From an uncultured Verrucomicrobiota bacterium (GTDB lineage: Bacteria; Verrucomicrobiota; Kiritimatiellia; CAIVKH01), in NCBI GenBank assembly GCA_937873455.1, contig CALMYG010000043.1, positions 62,001 to 126,000 on the forward strand: a stretch of DNA of 64,000 nt, read 5' to 3'. Below the pieces are notes generated by a model, which was given only the letters and a program-made list of their open reading frames with translations, did not search any database and was not told the origin of the DNA. Position 1 is the stretch's first letter; each line of letters opens with the position of its first letter. This document shows, piece by piece, positions 33,566 through 42,467 of the stretch. The position numbers were made by a program, and so were the translations under genes.

Positions 33566-35962
33566 CTACGGCCGGGTGACGCCCATGCGGAGGGTGGGGA
33601 GGGTGTCATCGGCGAGGGTGCGGGTGAGTTCGTAGAGGACGAAGCCTTTGATGCCGCGCTGGCGGGCGGCGAGGATTTGTTCGACGACGTGATCGCCCCG
33701 CAACTGGCTTTCGTTGGCGGTGACGCCGATGCCGGGATACATCTTGCCGCGCACGCCGGGCAACGGCAGTTGCTGATCGAGCAATGCGGTGAACCGGTAC
33801 AGTTCGTTCGCATAGTTCATCGGTACAATAAAATCGAGCAGATCTTCCTTCATCCACTGGCCCCAGTCCTGGCCGATGGAGGCAATGGTCTGGGGATATC
33901 CGCCCCACACCGCGGCGGAAAGTTTTACCGCGGGTTTTTGTTGCTTCACAAGGTTCCGGGTTTGACGCACCACGTCGGTGACGGTATCGGCCCGCCATCG
34001 CACAAAGGCCTCGCGGTGAAGCCCGCCGCTTTGCACGTCTTTGGGCCAGTTGGCGACCTTGCGGCCGGCAGCTTCCTCGAAACGCCGCCGGGTGTAGGGC
34101 GAAAAACACGCGCCGCTGTCCGGATAGCGGATGTAATCGAGGTGAATACCATCGACCTCGTACCGATCGAGGATTTCCCGGATGAGATCGAGGTGATGGC
34201 GCACGTTGTCGGGATGGGCGGGGTTCATCCAGAGGCGTTTGTTACCGCCGACGCCATGTTGCAGGCGGTCGCCCTTGCGGAGCGGGGTGGTGAATTCGAC
34301 GCGCGAATTTTCAAGCGTCCAACACACCAGCCAGGCATGAACCTGCAACCCGTATTTCCGGGCGGCGCGAATGCATTGTTCCAGTTGGTCGCCGTAGAGG
34401 CCGAAGGTAAAGGAGGAAGGGACGTGTTTGCTTTCGTAGTGGGCGAGTCCGGCCCAGGTGGCGTTGATGAAGATGGCGTTGATGCCGCTTTCGGCGAGTT
34501 CGCGGGCCGAGCGTTCCCAGTCGCCGGGATACCAGCCGGTGGCGGCGTGATCCCATACGCCGCGGAATTCACCGGCGAGGGGCCGTTGTGCGAGGCCGTA
34601 GGTCCGGATCAGCAAGTCGGTAAGCTCGTAGCTTTTCAGGACCGCGTCCTGATACCGGCCGGCGGCGATCCGGTCGTTCATCGCCTGGTGATGCCCATGA
34701 ATGCGGCGCAGAAAAGCGGTCAAGGTTTCCCGGTCGGGATGGCGTTCGGCAAGCGCGGTGATGGCGGTGGAGGCGGTTTCGACATCGGGCCAGCCGTCGA
34801 TGCGTCCGGCATTGATGCGGGCGAAGTCGGCGGCGTCGCGCCAGAGGGAAGGATCGAGGGCGGCGATCAACCCGGTGAGCATGCGCTGTTTGGCGAGGTT
34901 GTCGTCGGCGAGCAGGATATGCGTGAACCAGAAGCCATGCGGGCCGGCGATGACCGCGGGTTCGTCGGAGCGGCGGCCGGCGGCGTCGCTCCACCAGGCG
35001 ATGACGGTGGCTTTGGCGGAGGCGGGCTGGGCGGGTCCCATGGCCCACGATTGCTGGTGCACGCGGGAAGGCACGCCGGGCGGGGCATCGCCGGTGAAGG
35101 CCATGCTGCGCCACCGGGCGATATCGCGGGTATTGGTGGCGGCGCCGAGTTTTACGTCCATGAGTTTGGCGAGTTGATCGTCGGAGGAATAGAAGACCAT
35201 GAGTTTGCCGCCGCGTCCGGTCATGGCGCGCAGGGCTTTTAGGCCATCCGGGTTGATCTTCGGGTTGTAAGGCAATACGAAGACCGAGGCGGTGGCGGCG
35301 GATGGAACGAGTTTGTCCTCGTTGACGACGGCGTGGGGAATGCCGGCTTGATGCAGCCAGCGGCTGATGCGTTCGGTGGTGCGCGTGGCGACGGTTCGCT
35401 CCGAGGCATTGGTCAGGGAAGTACCGGCCTGCACGACAAAGACGCGGTCGGAATAGCCGGCCAGCCGATGGAGGATCAGCGTGGTGTCGATGGTTTGGCC
35501 CTTCCACGGCGAAATGCGAATTTTATCGATCTTGTGCCAGCCGGCGGGAGCGCCTTCGGTTTTGAAGTCGGATTTGGCGAGGATAAGCTTCTGGCGCCCG
35601 GCGGCGGGCAGCGGTTTGCTCCAGATGTACCAGCCTTTTCCGCTGCGAAAATAAATCGACAACGCACGCATGGCCGATGGTTTTTCGCAGGTGATTTCAA
35701 GTTTAAACCCGGTGGGCGCGGCGAGATCCCATTTCCCGTCACGATCCCAGTAGGCACGGTCACGTCCATCGGAGAAGGGGATGGGCAAGGTGAGCCCCCC
35801 ACCCGACGTGGGTGTGGCGGGCGGGGGGCCATCGATCGCCCGCCACGCGGAACCGGCCTCCAGGGAGGACGTGTACGAAAAGTCGTCGATCACTTGGCCG
35901 AGGGCGGACATGGCCAACCCGAGGCCGACGAGTACGATTCTGCATAGTCGCATCATGAACAT
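33566..35962 (-). CDS. Glycosyl-hydrolase-like GHL10 (DUF187) protein
   Basis: 798 residues. Signal peptide, then a carbohydrate-binding-like beta domain (about 20-180), a Rossmann-like region (about 190-400) and a TIM-barrel GHL10 domain: EFRGVWDHAATGWYPGDW, ELAESGINAIFINATW, GLQVHAWLVCW, VDGIHLDYIRYP, MNYANELYRF. GHL10 proteins are thought to act on glycans; the Asp in HLDYIRYP is a likely catalytic residue. The ATG shares a base with the upstream alpha/beta-hydrolase stop (TGATG). It converges with the Asp-box protein gene, 6 bp between stops. Confidence 0.85.
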   Translation of the reverse strand: MFMMRLCRIVLVGLGLAMSALGQVIDDFSYTSSLEAGSAWRAIDGPPPATPTSGGGLTLPIPFSDGRDRAYWDRDGKWDLAAPTGFKLEITCEKPSAMRALSIYFRSGKGWYIWSKPLPAAGRQKLILAKSDFKTEGAPAGWHKIDKIRISPWKGQTIDTTLILHRLAGYSDRVFVVQAGTSLTNASERTVATRTTERISRWLHQAGIPHAVVNEDKLVPSAATASVFVLPYNPKINPDGLKALRAMTGRGGKLMVFYSSDDQLAKLMDVKLGAATNTRDIARWRSMAFTGDAPPGVPSRVHQQSWAMGPAQPASAKATVIAWWSDAAGRRSDEPAVIAGPHGFWFTHILLADDNLAKQRMLTGLIAALDPSLWRDAADFARINAGRIDGWPDVETASTAITALAERHPDRETLTAFLRRIHGHHQAMNDRIAAGRYQDAVLKSYELTDLLIRTYGLAQRPLAGEFRGVWDHAATGWYPGDWERSARELAESGINAIFINATWAGLAHYESKHVPSSFTFGLYGDQLEQCIRAARKYGLQVHAWLVCWTLENSRVEFTTPLRKGDRLQHGVGGNKRLWMNPAHPDNVRHHLDLIREILDRYEVDGIHLDYIRYPDSGACFSPYTRRRFEEAAGRKVANWPKDVQSGGLHREAFVRWRADTVTDVVRQTRNLVKQQKPAVKLSAAVWGGYPQTIASIGQDWGQWMKEDLLDFIVPMNYANELYRFTALLDQQLPLPGVRGKMYPGIGVTANESQLRGDHVVEQILAARQRGIKGFVLYELTRTLADDTLPTLRMGVTRP

Positions 35963-36840
35963 CAGGGCATTTCCCGGTTGAGGGCCTCGATCATAAAGTC
36001 CCGGATGCGCGGGGCGATTTCGGCGCGCTGTTGGACCATGCCGCTGCAATGTTCGCCGCCCTGAATGATGATGAGTTCTTTCGGTTCGCCGGCGCGTTCG
36101 TACAGCCATTCGGAATGGTGATGCGGAATGACGAAATCGGCGGTGCCATGCAGAAAGAGTACCGGGGTGGGGGATAAATCCGCAATAAAATCGGCCGGGC
36201 TGTAGCGGTCGCCAATCAGCGCATGAGACAACGGCCAACGAAACCACGACAGCAAGGGAATCAGCGCGATCTTGTCCCGGACAATCCGGCGGTAGGAATA
36301 AAACGTCGAGTCAATGATCATCGCCTGGGGCCGGAGGTCCGGTTGTACACCGACGGCGGCGAGAGCGACGGTACCGCCGAGGCTTTGGCCGATAATGACG
36401 ATGCGGTTGGTATCCACTTCGGGTTGGCGTCGCACTTCCTGCAGCGCGGCGATGCCATCCTCGACCAATCCGCGGCGCGACGGGCGACCGGCCGAGCGTC
36501 CATAGCCCCGGTAATCAAACAGGAAGAGATGAAAGCCTTCGGCCGGGAGCCAATCGACAAAGCCGCTATGGGCGGTGAGGTTTTGCGCGTTGCCGTGGAA
36601 ATGGACCACGGTGCCCAAGGCATTGGAAACGGGTGACGCCACAAACCATCCGTGCAGCGGGGTCCCGTCTGCGCTGGTGAAACACACATCGCGGGTCGGG
36701 CCGGGCATCTGTTCCGCCGTACGGTATTCGATACGGTTCGGGTGGTAAAACATCCGGTTCACGCAACCGGGCAACAAGAACAGGGCGATGGCGATGACCA
36801 CCAGCTTGGCGGCGAGGTGATGATTGAGAACGCGCAACAT
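35962..36840 (-). CDS. Alpha/beta-hydrolase lipoprotein
   Basis: 292 residues. Hydrophobic N-terminus ending in the lipobox LLPGC. Serine-hydrolase triad: oxyanion-type HFHGNAQNLTAH, nucleophile in IIGQSLGGTVAL, Asp in LFLHGTADFVIP and His in GGEHCSG. It resembles the YfhR/BEM46-like family. In-frame ATGs up to 18 bases earlier are possible. Upstream gene of the GHL10 protein with a one-base overlap, so probably functionally linked at the envelope. Confidence 0.85.
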   Translation of the reverse strand: MLRVLNHHLAAKLVVIAIALFLLPGCVNRMFYHPNRIEYRTAEQMPGPTRDVCFTSADGTPLHGWFVASPVSNALGTVVHFHGNAQNLTAHSGFVDWLPAEGFHLFLFDYRGYGRSAGRPSRRGLVEDGIAALQEVRRQPEVDTNRIVIIGQSLGGTVALAAVGVQPDLRPQAMIIDSTFYSYRRIVRDKIALIPLLSWFRWPLSHALIGDRYSPADFIADLSPTPVLFLHGTADFVIPHHHSEWLYERAGEPKELIIIQGGEHCSGMVQQRAEIAPRIRDFMIEALNREMP

Positions 36841-37017
36841 TGAAATCCAAGTCATCATGATCGTGATGGTCCGCACCGTACCCGGATCGCGGAAGCAAAG
36901 CAAAAAAAAACAAAATGAATTCTTGTGTGAAAAATCGATCAGCTTATGATAGCGACAACGATGACGTTTAATACGGGCAATCCCGGGCGTCATCTTAAGG
37001 TAAAACCGGAGGTAAGT

Positions 37018-37479
37018 GTGAAGAAGTTCGTGTATATCCTGTCGGCGATGTTGGTGGGTTCCGTAGTTTCCGCGGCGACCATTCGTGACAACTGTGGTTG
37101 CGGTATTGGCACGATGGCTCTTGGCAACAACGAAGCCACCGTGGTTTCGCAGTTGGCTGCCACATTCCTGAACGGCATCTGCGGCAACCAAACGTTTGGC
37201 ATCACCTCCGGCACGCTCGATTGCGCGCCGCCGACGGCATTCGCCTCCAACCAACGCGTGAAAGATTTCGTACGCGAGAACATGGACCAGTTGGCCATGG
37301 ATATCGCTATTGGCGAAGGCGAAACCCTCAACGCGCTGGCCGATCTGTTGGAAGTGCCGGCCAAGGACCGCAGCGACCTGTACGCCAAAATGCAGAAGGA
37401 ATTCGACGCGATCTTCACCTCCCACGACCTTTCCAGCGAAACGCTGGTGAAGAACCTGGATAAAGTCGTCAACGGCTAA
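37018..37479 (+). CDS. DUF3015-family periplasmic protein
   Basis: 153 residues. The GTG start has GGAGG five bases upstream; a signal peptide (KKFVYILSAMLVGSVVSA) follows. The mature protein opens DNCGCGIGTMALG and has AATFLNGICGNQTFGITSGTLDC, the Cys- and NQTFGITSGT-signature of DUF3015. Function unknown. It precedes the Lnb-like gene by 8 bp, and the two are probably one transcript; I recall this pairing from other bacteria but cannot verify it here. Confidence 0.85.
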   Translation: MKKFVYILSAMLVGSVVSAATIRDNCGCGIGTMALGNNEATVVSQLAATFLNGICGNQTFGITSGTLDCAPPTAFASNQRVKDFVRENMDQLAMDIAIGEGETLNALADLLEVPAKDRSDLYAKMQKEFDAIFTSHDLSSETLVKNLDKVVNG

Positions 37480-37487
37480 TTCCACTC

Positions 37488-39434
37488 GTGCGTTATTCGC
37501 ATTCAGGATGCAAACCGGGCGACCGGTTTGCATCTTTTTTATGTGCCGGGCTGTTCGGGCTGTTCGCCTCATGGGCATCCGCCGATTTCGAGCCGATTCC
37601 CGACCCCTATCTGGAAACCTTGCTGACGGAGGCGCGCGCGCTTCGTCTGCACGAGGACCCGACCTGGCGGCTGCTCGGCCATTACCGTCCGCGTTGGGTG
37701 GGCGGCTGGAAGAGCATGATCGACGACCCGGCGTTTTTTAATGCGCCGAACGGAAAGTACGATCCGGAGGCGGAACTGGCGGCCACCCTCGCCGTATTTT
37801 TTCAACCGGCACCGGATGACCCGGAAGAACGGCATCCGGTGTGCCGTTTTCCCGCCCGCCTGGCCTGGCTGAAAGAAGTACTGGCCATCGATCCGGAACG
37901 GCTGCCGGTGCCGACCTGCGACATCTTCGAGCAGGTATACGGGTATTTACGCCCGACCACCCTGACGTTGGTATTTCCGGCGGCTTATATGAACAGTCCG
38001 GCCTCGATGTTCGGACACACCTTGCTGGTGTTTGACAGCGCGGACAAAAATCGTTTGCTCGCCAAGGGGGTGGGATACGCGGCGGCGGTGACCACCGGCT
38101 TCGGGCCGCTGTTTGCGTTGCAAGGCATCATGGGCATGTATCCGGGCCGGTACGCGATTGAAGACTACTTTGACAAGGTCGAGCAGTATAACGACATTCA
38201 TCGCCGCGACATCTGGGAATACGAATTGGATTTGACCCAGGAGGAAGTGGACCGGGTATTCCGCCACACCTGGGAACTACAAAATGTGTGGAGCTGGTAC
38301 TACTTCTTTGACGAGAACTGCGCGTACAAGCTTTATCAACTGATCGATGTGGCCCGTCCGGACCTTCGGTTGTCGGATGACACGTCGTGGTTAGTTATTC
38401 CGATCGATACGGTCAAATTGATCAACGAGCGCGGATTGGTCCGGCAGGCCTCCTTCCGGCCCTCGAAGGCCACGCGGCTGAATTATTTCGCCGCCTCGCT
38501 TCCCCCGGAGCGTCGCCGCAAGGCGCTGGAGGTCGCGCGTGGTAGAGAGTCGCCGGAAGCAATCGCCCGCGATGATGACATGCCGGCGGCGGAGCGGCGG
38601 CTGGCTCTCGATTTCGCGGCGGATTATGCGCAGTACCTGTTCACGGAACGTCTGGTGGACCGACCGACTTACTCGGAGCGGTTTATTGCCATTTTGCGCG
38701 AACGCAGCCGCCTGGGTCCCCGGGAGGAAAACGAAGTGCGGGTGACCTGGCCGGCCCGACCTGAAGAGGGCCATGCCGCTTCGGCACTCGCACCGGGGGT
38801 GGGGTGGGAGCAGGGCGACTTCTTTTTGTCGCTCAGGGGCCGGGTGGCCTACCACGGCTTACTGGATAACGACACCGGATTTACCCGGGGCGCGCAGATC
38901 ATGTTTCTGAATTCCGAGGCGCGCTGGCGCACCGACCTTGAACGGCTGGAGTGGCGTTTTATCGACGTGGTGCATGTGGAGTCGATTGCTCCGCGCACGG
39001 AGTTATTTACCCCGACGGCATGGCGGGCTCGTTTGGGGTTTACGCAAATGGACCGGCGGCGCAACCAGAACGGAATGGTATTTTCGGCGCAAACCGGCGG
39101 AGGCGCGGCCTGGGAGATCGGAGAGCGCCATTTGGTGTGGGGTATGCTGGAATCGGAAATTCACCTTGGTGACCGTTATCGTTCCTGGATTGCCGGCGGT
39201 CCAGGTGCGTCCGCAAATTGGATGATCACGCTCGGACGCGATTGGAAATCCCTACTGCAGGCACGGACGGCGTGGATCTACGAAGGCGATGACGACTGGT
39301 GGCGGGTCGAGACGTCAGCCGGCGTGGATCGTCGGTTGACCCGCGAGCAAAGCTTGCGCTTGCTGCAGCAATACACGCGTAATCATGATCTCGATATGCA
39401 TGAGACGACGTTATCGTGGAATCTGTTTTTTTAG
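37488..39434 (+). CDS. Lnb-like (DUF4105) periplasmic protein with barrel-like C-terminus
   Basis: 648 residues, GTG start. A signal-like hydrophobic segment precedes the DUF4105/Lnb N-terminal periplasmic domain, with the candidate catalytic His in NSPASMFGHTLLVFD and Cys in YYFFDENCAYKLYQLI, the residues that align with the lipoprotein N-acyltransferase Lnb. The C-terminal ~220 residues look like a beta-barrel (HLVWGMLESEIHLGDRY, SANWMITLGRDWKSLLQART) ending in aromatic SWNLFF, suggesting outer-membrane insertion. It might modify lipoproteins, many of which are encoded nearby; inference only. Confidence 0.82.
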   Translation: MRYSHSGCKPGDRFASFLCAGLFGLFASWASADFEPIPDPYLETLLTEARALRLHEDPTWRLLGHYRPRWVGGWKSMIDDPAFFNAPNGKYDPEAELAATLAVFFQPAPDDPEERHPVCRFPARLAWLKEVLAIDPERLPVPTCDIFEQVYGYLRPTTLTLVFPAAYMNSPASMFGHTLLVFDSADKNRLLAKGVGYAAAVTTGFGPLFALQGIMGMYPGRYAIEDYFDKVEQYNDIHRRDIWEYELDLTQEEVDRVFRHTWELQNVWSWYYFFDENCAYKLYQLIDVARPDLRLSDDTSWLVIPIDTVKLINERGLVRQASFRPSKATRLNYFAASLPPERRRKALEVARGRESPEAIARDDDMPAAERRLALDFAADYAQYLFTERLVDRPTYSERFIAILRERSRLGPREENEVRVTWPARPEEGHAASALAPGVGWEQGDFFLSLRGRVAYHGLLDNDTGFTRGAQIMFLNSEARWRTDLERLEWRFIDVVHVESIAPRTELFTPTAWRARLGFTQMDRRRNQNGMVFSAQTGGGAAWEIGERHLVWGMLESEIHLGDRYRSWIAGGPGASANWMITLGRDWKSLLQARTAWIYEGDDDWWRVETSAGVDRRLTREQSLRLLQQYTRNHDLDMHETTLSWNLFF

Positions 39435-39444
39435 GACTCCAGAT

Positions 39445-39516
39445 TTGCGATCGCTTTAGTAGAAGGACATGTTCGCATTCGACGTTCATCGTGGGGAAAT
39501 GGTATCGGGGATTTTT
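39445..39516 (+). promoter_or_regulatory. Promoter and conserved leader box upstream of the 39590 gene
   Basis: TTGCGA (39445-39450) and CATGTT (39468-39473), 17 bp apart, followed by TGGTATCGGGGATTTTT at 39500-39516. The same -10-proximal ATGTTCGC and the same 17-base box occur downstream of the promoter at 50941-50969, so this looks like a shared regulatory arrangement. Confidence 0.45.
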
Positions 39517-39589
39517 TTAAACTTTACTACGCCAGTAAATGTTAAGAGGTGCCCACAACAAACAACAACCTTCATTCGGAAGTATAAAT

Positions 39590-40117
39590 ATGAAATTATT
39601 TAAATTTACATTTCATAGTGCCGTGTTGTTTTGCCTATGCTGTCAGGTAGCTAATTACTCCTTCGCAATAAACCTTGACGATATGCTGATGAAGCAAAGC
39701 GATGCGCTGAAGCAGCATGTCAATTTGAATCCACCGCACGAATTGGGGTGGGTAAACATTACACCCAGTTTATACGTTATTCCCGAATGCTGCATCGTCA
39801 TGGAGTTCATGATCAGTTGTGAGGATAGAACCATTGACGACGCCATTCACCAGAGACCGGAATTCCGCATGTGGTTGAAAAACCTGATAATCCCGGAAAT
39901 GTCGACAATGAATGCGCGCAATCTATTTGTTATCTTTCGCTTTGCCCCCCTTGCATCAACGGAGTTTCATAAGGCCGAAGGATTGCTGCTTCAGGTCGCG
40001 TATGATGACTTGATGCGTTATCGCGAAGGACTCATTACCGATGATGATTTTACGGACAAGGTGAATTCGAAAAAACTAGAGGCGTCATTCACGACGTATT
40101 TGAATGGCATCGAGTAG
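39590..40117 (+). CDS. Small secreted protein of unknown function
   Basis: 175 residues. Signal peptide (KLFKFTFHSAVLFCLCCQVA, cleavage near YSFA). The mature part has paired cysteines (VIPECCIVMEFMISCED) and no recognised domain. The final ~21 codons belong to a 129-bp block repeated 1285 bp downstream. It is lower in GC than the neighbouring Lnb-like gene. Confidence 0.65.
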   Translation: MKLFKFTFHSAVLFCLCCQVANYSFAINLDDMLMKQSDALKQHVNLNPPHELGWVNITPSLYVIPECCIVMEFMISCEDRTIDDAIHQRPEFRMWLKNLIIPEMSTMNARNLFVIFRFAPLASTEFHKAEGLLLQVAYDDLMRYREGLITDDDFTDKVNSKKLEASFTTYLNGIE

Positions 40118-40180
40118 ACTCGTTCACTAGACCATCTCGCTGGCTGCGAGATCAAGCTACCGGCTTGAGCGGGTAGTGGC
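40052..40180. repeat. 129-bp direct repeat, copy 1
   Basis: Identical to 41337-41465 except one base (40171/41456). The copy covers the 3' end of the 39590 gene, a 7-bp hairpin (ATCTCGC/GCGAGAT, 40134-40152) and, in reverse, the last eight codons plus stop of the CFA-like methyltransferase (stop at 40152-40154). Confidence 0.93.
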
Positions 40181-40240
40181 TAATCAATCGGGGACACAGA
40201 AACAACAGCCTCGTGACTTATGATGGCGGGTAACAGAACC

Positions 40241-41317
40241 ATGGTAAAAACATTACGTTGTCTATGTTTTCTTTTGTTCTGGCTCAACTGTTGGGCCAGT
40301 GGGGACGAATTTCTTCTTTCCGTTGATGCGTATTCCGGGCCAGGCAATAAAATCGAAACAACGGCCCGTTTGCGCCTAAACGGTGATCGTATCGGGGGAA
40401 ACCTGGCAAGCTTGTCGCCTTCCGGAATTTCCCATGCAGCGGATTCCGCATTTATTTCCCTGATGAACGCGTTGGAAGCTGGCGACCGGACATCCATTCT
40501 CGAAATGATCGATTCCGAAATCACGAACCGGCAGGATCCTTCCTCATCCATTCGTTTCGCGGATTTCTTTGCCAAACAGCGCGAAGTTTTCCGAAGCGAT
40601 AACCTCCATGTTGATTATCGTTTAAACTGTGGAAATTCCGTATGGTATTTGATGCACTCCCATGATGGAAAGCTCGATGGCGTGGTGTATACATTCCGCG
40701 CGCGAAACGGTGGGTATCTGTGGGATTTAAGCGAGTCGCATTTGTCCGGAATTATCCAGATGTCATTCGATAGGCTTGATGAATACCGTATTCCACTGTT
40801 GCGAGCCGACACCTACGCTTTACCGAGCGGATGTGCCGTTATATCGTGCGATGAGAGCACGAATAATCCGGCAATCCTCTATGTCGATCTTATTCAATTG
40901 GATGATGAGGTGTCGGCCTCGTTTCCCGAGGCGAAAAGGTTGAGTTTAATCGAAGCATTTTCGGTATTTCAGTCCAATCTCCCGGAGCGGGATTTTGACG
41001 CCTTTATATCGAACCACGCACCTGAATATCGAGAGAGCATTGAGCGCCAACGAGAAACGTACTGGAGTATGAACAGTCATTGGCACCAACCGGTTCACAT
41101 CCGATGTATTGCTGGTTTAGACCCCCTGTACATCGTGTGGTACAGCTATCCGGGGCGTACGCGTCTTTTTAATCGCCAGTTTATATACGATGACGATTCA
41201 AAACGGTTCTTGGTGACCAACGTTAATCATACTTTTCCCTTGTTAACCCTGCTTGAGCAGTGCTTGGTCGAGGGTCGCTTTCGATTTGATTGCGATCAGC
41301 AACTTGCTCCAGAGTGA
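40241..41317 (+). CDS. Secreted protein of unknown function inserted between direct repeats
   Basis: 358 residues. Signal peptide (VKTLRCLCFLLFWLNCWASG). The mature part has no recognised domain; there is an ISLMNALEAGDRTSILEMID helical segment and several WYxx/Tyr-rich strands. In-frame ATGs at 40220 and 40223 are alternatives. The gene occupies almost all of the DNA between the two copies of the 129-bp repeat, so it arrived as a cassette or resulted from a local rearrangement. Confidence 0.62.
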   Translation: MVKTLRCLCFLLFWLNCWASGDEFLLSVDAYSGPGNKIETTARLRLNGDRIGGNLASLSPSGISHAADSAFISLMNALEAGDRTSILEMIDSEITNRQDPSSSIRFADFFAKQREVFRSDNLHVDYRLNCGNSVWYLMHSHDGKLDGVVYTFRARNGGYLWDLSESHLSGIIQMSFDRLDEYRIPLLRADTYALPSGCAVISCDESTNNPAILYVDLIQLDDEVSASFPEAKRLSLIEAFSVFQSNLPERDFDAFISNHAPEYRESIERQRETYWSMNSHWHQPVHIRCIAGLDPLYIVWYSYPGRTRLFNRQFIYDDDSKRFLVTNVNHTFPLLTLLEQCLVEGRFRFDCDQQLAPE

Positions 41318-41336
41318 CGATGGCGCATGGCCGTTC

Positions 41337-41465
41337 ACGGACAAGGTGAATTCGAAAAAACTAGAGGCGTCATTCACGACGTATTTGAATGGCATCGAGT
41401 AGACTCGTTCACTAGACCATCTCGCTGGCTGCGAGATCAAGCTACCGGCTTGAGCAGGTAGTGGC
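41337..41465. repeat. 129-bp direct repeat, copy 2
   Basis: The right end is the genuine 3' terminus of the CFA-like gene; the left end is a detached remnant of the 39590 gene's last ~21 codons. The hairpin at 41419-41437 lies between convergent genes and may act as a terminator for both. Confidence 0.93.
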
Positions 41466-42465
41466 CGACGTACCATTCCTTGCCGTGTCGGTAGCCGAAC
41501 AACTCGGCGCAGGCCATATAGAATATACGCCAGTACTGCCACCAGGTTTTCCACTCCTTGCCGTAGGTTTCCCGGAACAAGGGGGTGAGTTCGGCGCGGG
41601 CGGTATCCATACGGATCAGCCAGGTGTTCAGGGTCTTTTCGTAGTGCTGACCGTTCACCTCCCAGCGTTGTTCAACGGCCAGGTCTTCGGTGAAGTGATC
41701 GAAAACATCAAACGAGGGCATCAAGCCGCCGGTAAAAAAGTAGCGGGCCATCCAGTCGTCGTCCTCCCCGGTGGCGAATGGATAAGCAAAGCGATCATGC
41801 ACGAAAATATGAACAAACACGCGACCGTCGGGTTTGAGCCAGCCGGCCACCCGCTTCAACAGTTCGCGGTAATTGCGCATGTGTTCGAACATCTCGACGG
41901 AGACGACGCGGTCGAAACGCTCGGAAATGTCGAAGTCGTTCATGTCGGATGTGATAATGCGCAGGTTGGTCAATCCTTCGCGGGCGGCTTCGGCGTCGAT
42001 GTAGGCTTTTTGGGTGCGGGAATTGGAGACCGAGGTAATCCGGCAGCCGGGGAAGCGGGCGGCGAGATAGAGGCTCAATGAACCCCAGCCGCACCCCAGC
42101 TCCAGCACGTCCATGCCGTCCTGAATCCCGGCACGTCCGGTGGTGAGGTCTAGCATGGCCAACTCCGCGCCGTCGAGGTCACGAACTTCCGGAGGCCATA
42201 AGCAGGAGCTGTACTTGAGTCGATGACCCAGTACGCGCTGAAAGTATGCCGTGGGCACTTCGTAGTGTTGTTCGTTGGCATCGCGGGTATGAATGGCGAG
42301 CGGTCCTTCCCGCATGGCGGCGATAAACTGCATCTTGCGGCGAAGGGCATCTTCCTCGCTCGTTCCGCTTTCCTGACGAATCCGATCCGCCAGCAAGCGG
42401 CGAATGCCAAAACGGAGAAGAGCGTCCGGCATCAAACCGGCGCGGAGGAGGGGGAGATACCACAT
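41437..42465 (-). CDS. Cyclopropane-fatty-acid-synthase-like methyltransferase
   Basis: 342 residues. SAM-binding motif VLELGCGWGSLSLYLA, post-I VSNSRTQKAYI, then EMFEHMRNYRELLKRV and the family's FIFVHDRFAYPF and WWQYWRIFYMACAELFGY. The substrate is likely an unsaturated lipid acyl chain, though sterol or other methylations occur in the family. The ATG is 2 bp after the DUF1295 stop, with AAGGA upstream. Third gene of the DUF2062-DUF1295-CFA operon. Confidence 0.88.
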   Translation of the reverse strand: MWYLPLLRAGLMPDALLRFGIRRLLADRIRQESGTSEEDALRRKMQFIAAMREGPLAIHTRDANEQHYEVPTAYFQRVLGHRLKYSSCLWPPEVRDLDGAELAMLDLTTGRAGIQDGMDVLELGCGWGSLSLYLAARFPGCRITSVSNSRTQKAYIDAEAAREGLTNLRIITSDMNDFDISERFDRVVSVEMFEHMRNYRELLKRVAGWLKPDGRVFVHIFVHDRFAYPFATGEDDDWMARYFFTGGLMPSFDVFDHFTEDLAVEQRWEVNGQHYEKTLNTWLIRMDTARAELTPLFRETYGKEWKTWWQYWRIFYMACAELFGYRHGKEWYVGHYLLKPVA

Positions 42466-42467
42466 GG

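Noticed and set aside
33677..35242. A 521-codon plus-strand frame opposite the GHL10 gene
   Set aside because: No start signal and no recognisable domain; the minus strand encodes a full GHL10 protein with signal peptide.
36841..37578. Extended N-terminus of the alpha/beta-hydrolase lipoprotein across the DUF3015 region
   Set aside because: The extra residues are the antisense of the DUF3015 gene; the lipobox-containing start at 36840 is a proper lipoprotein N-terminus.
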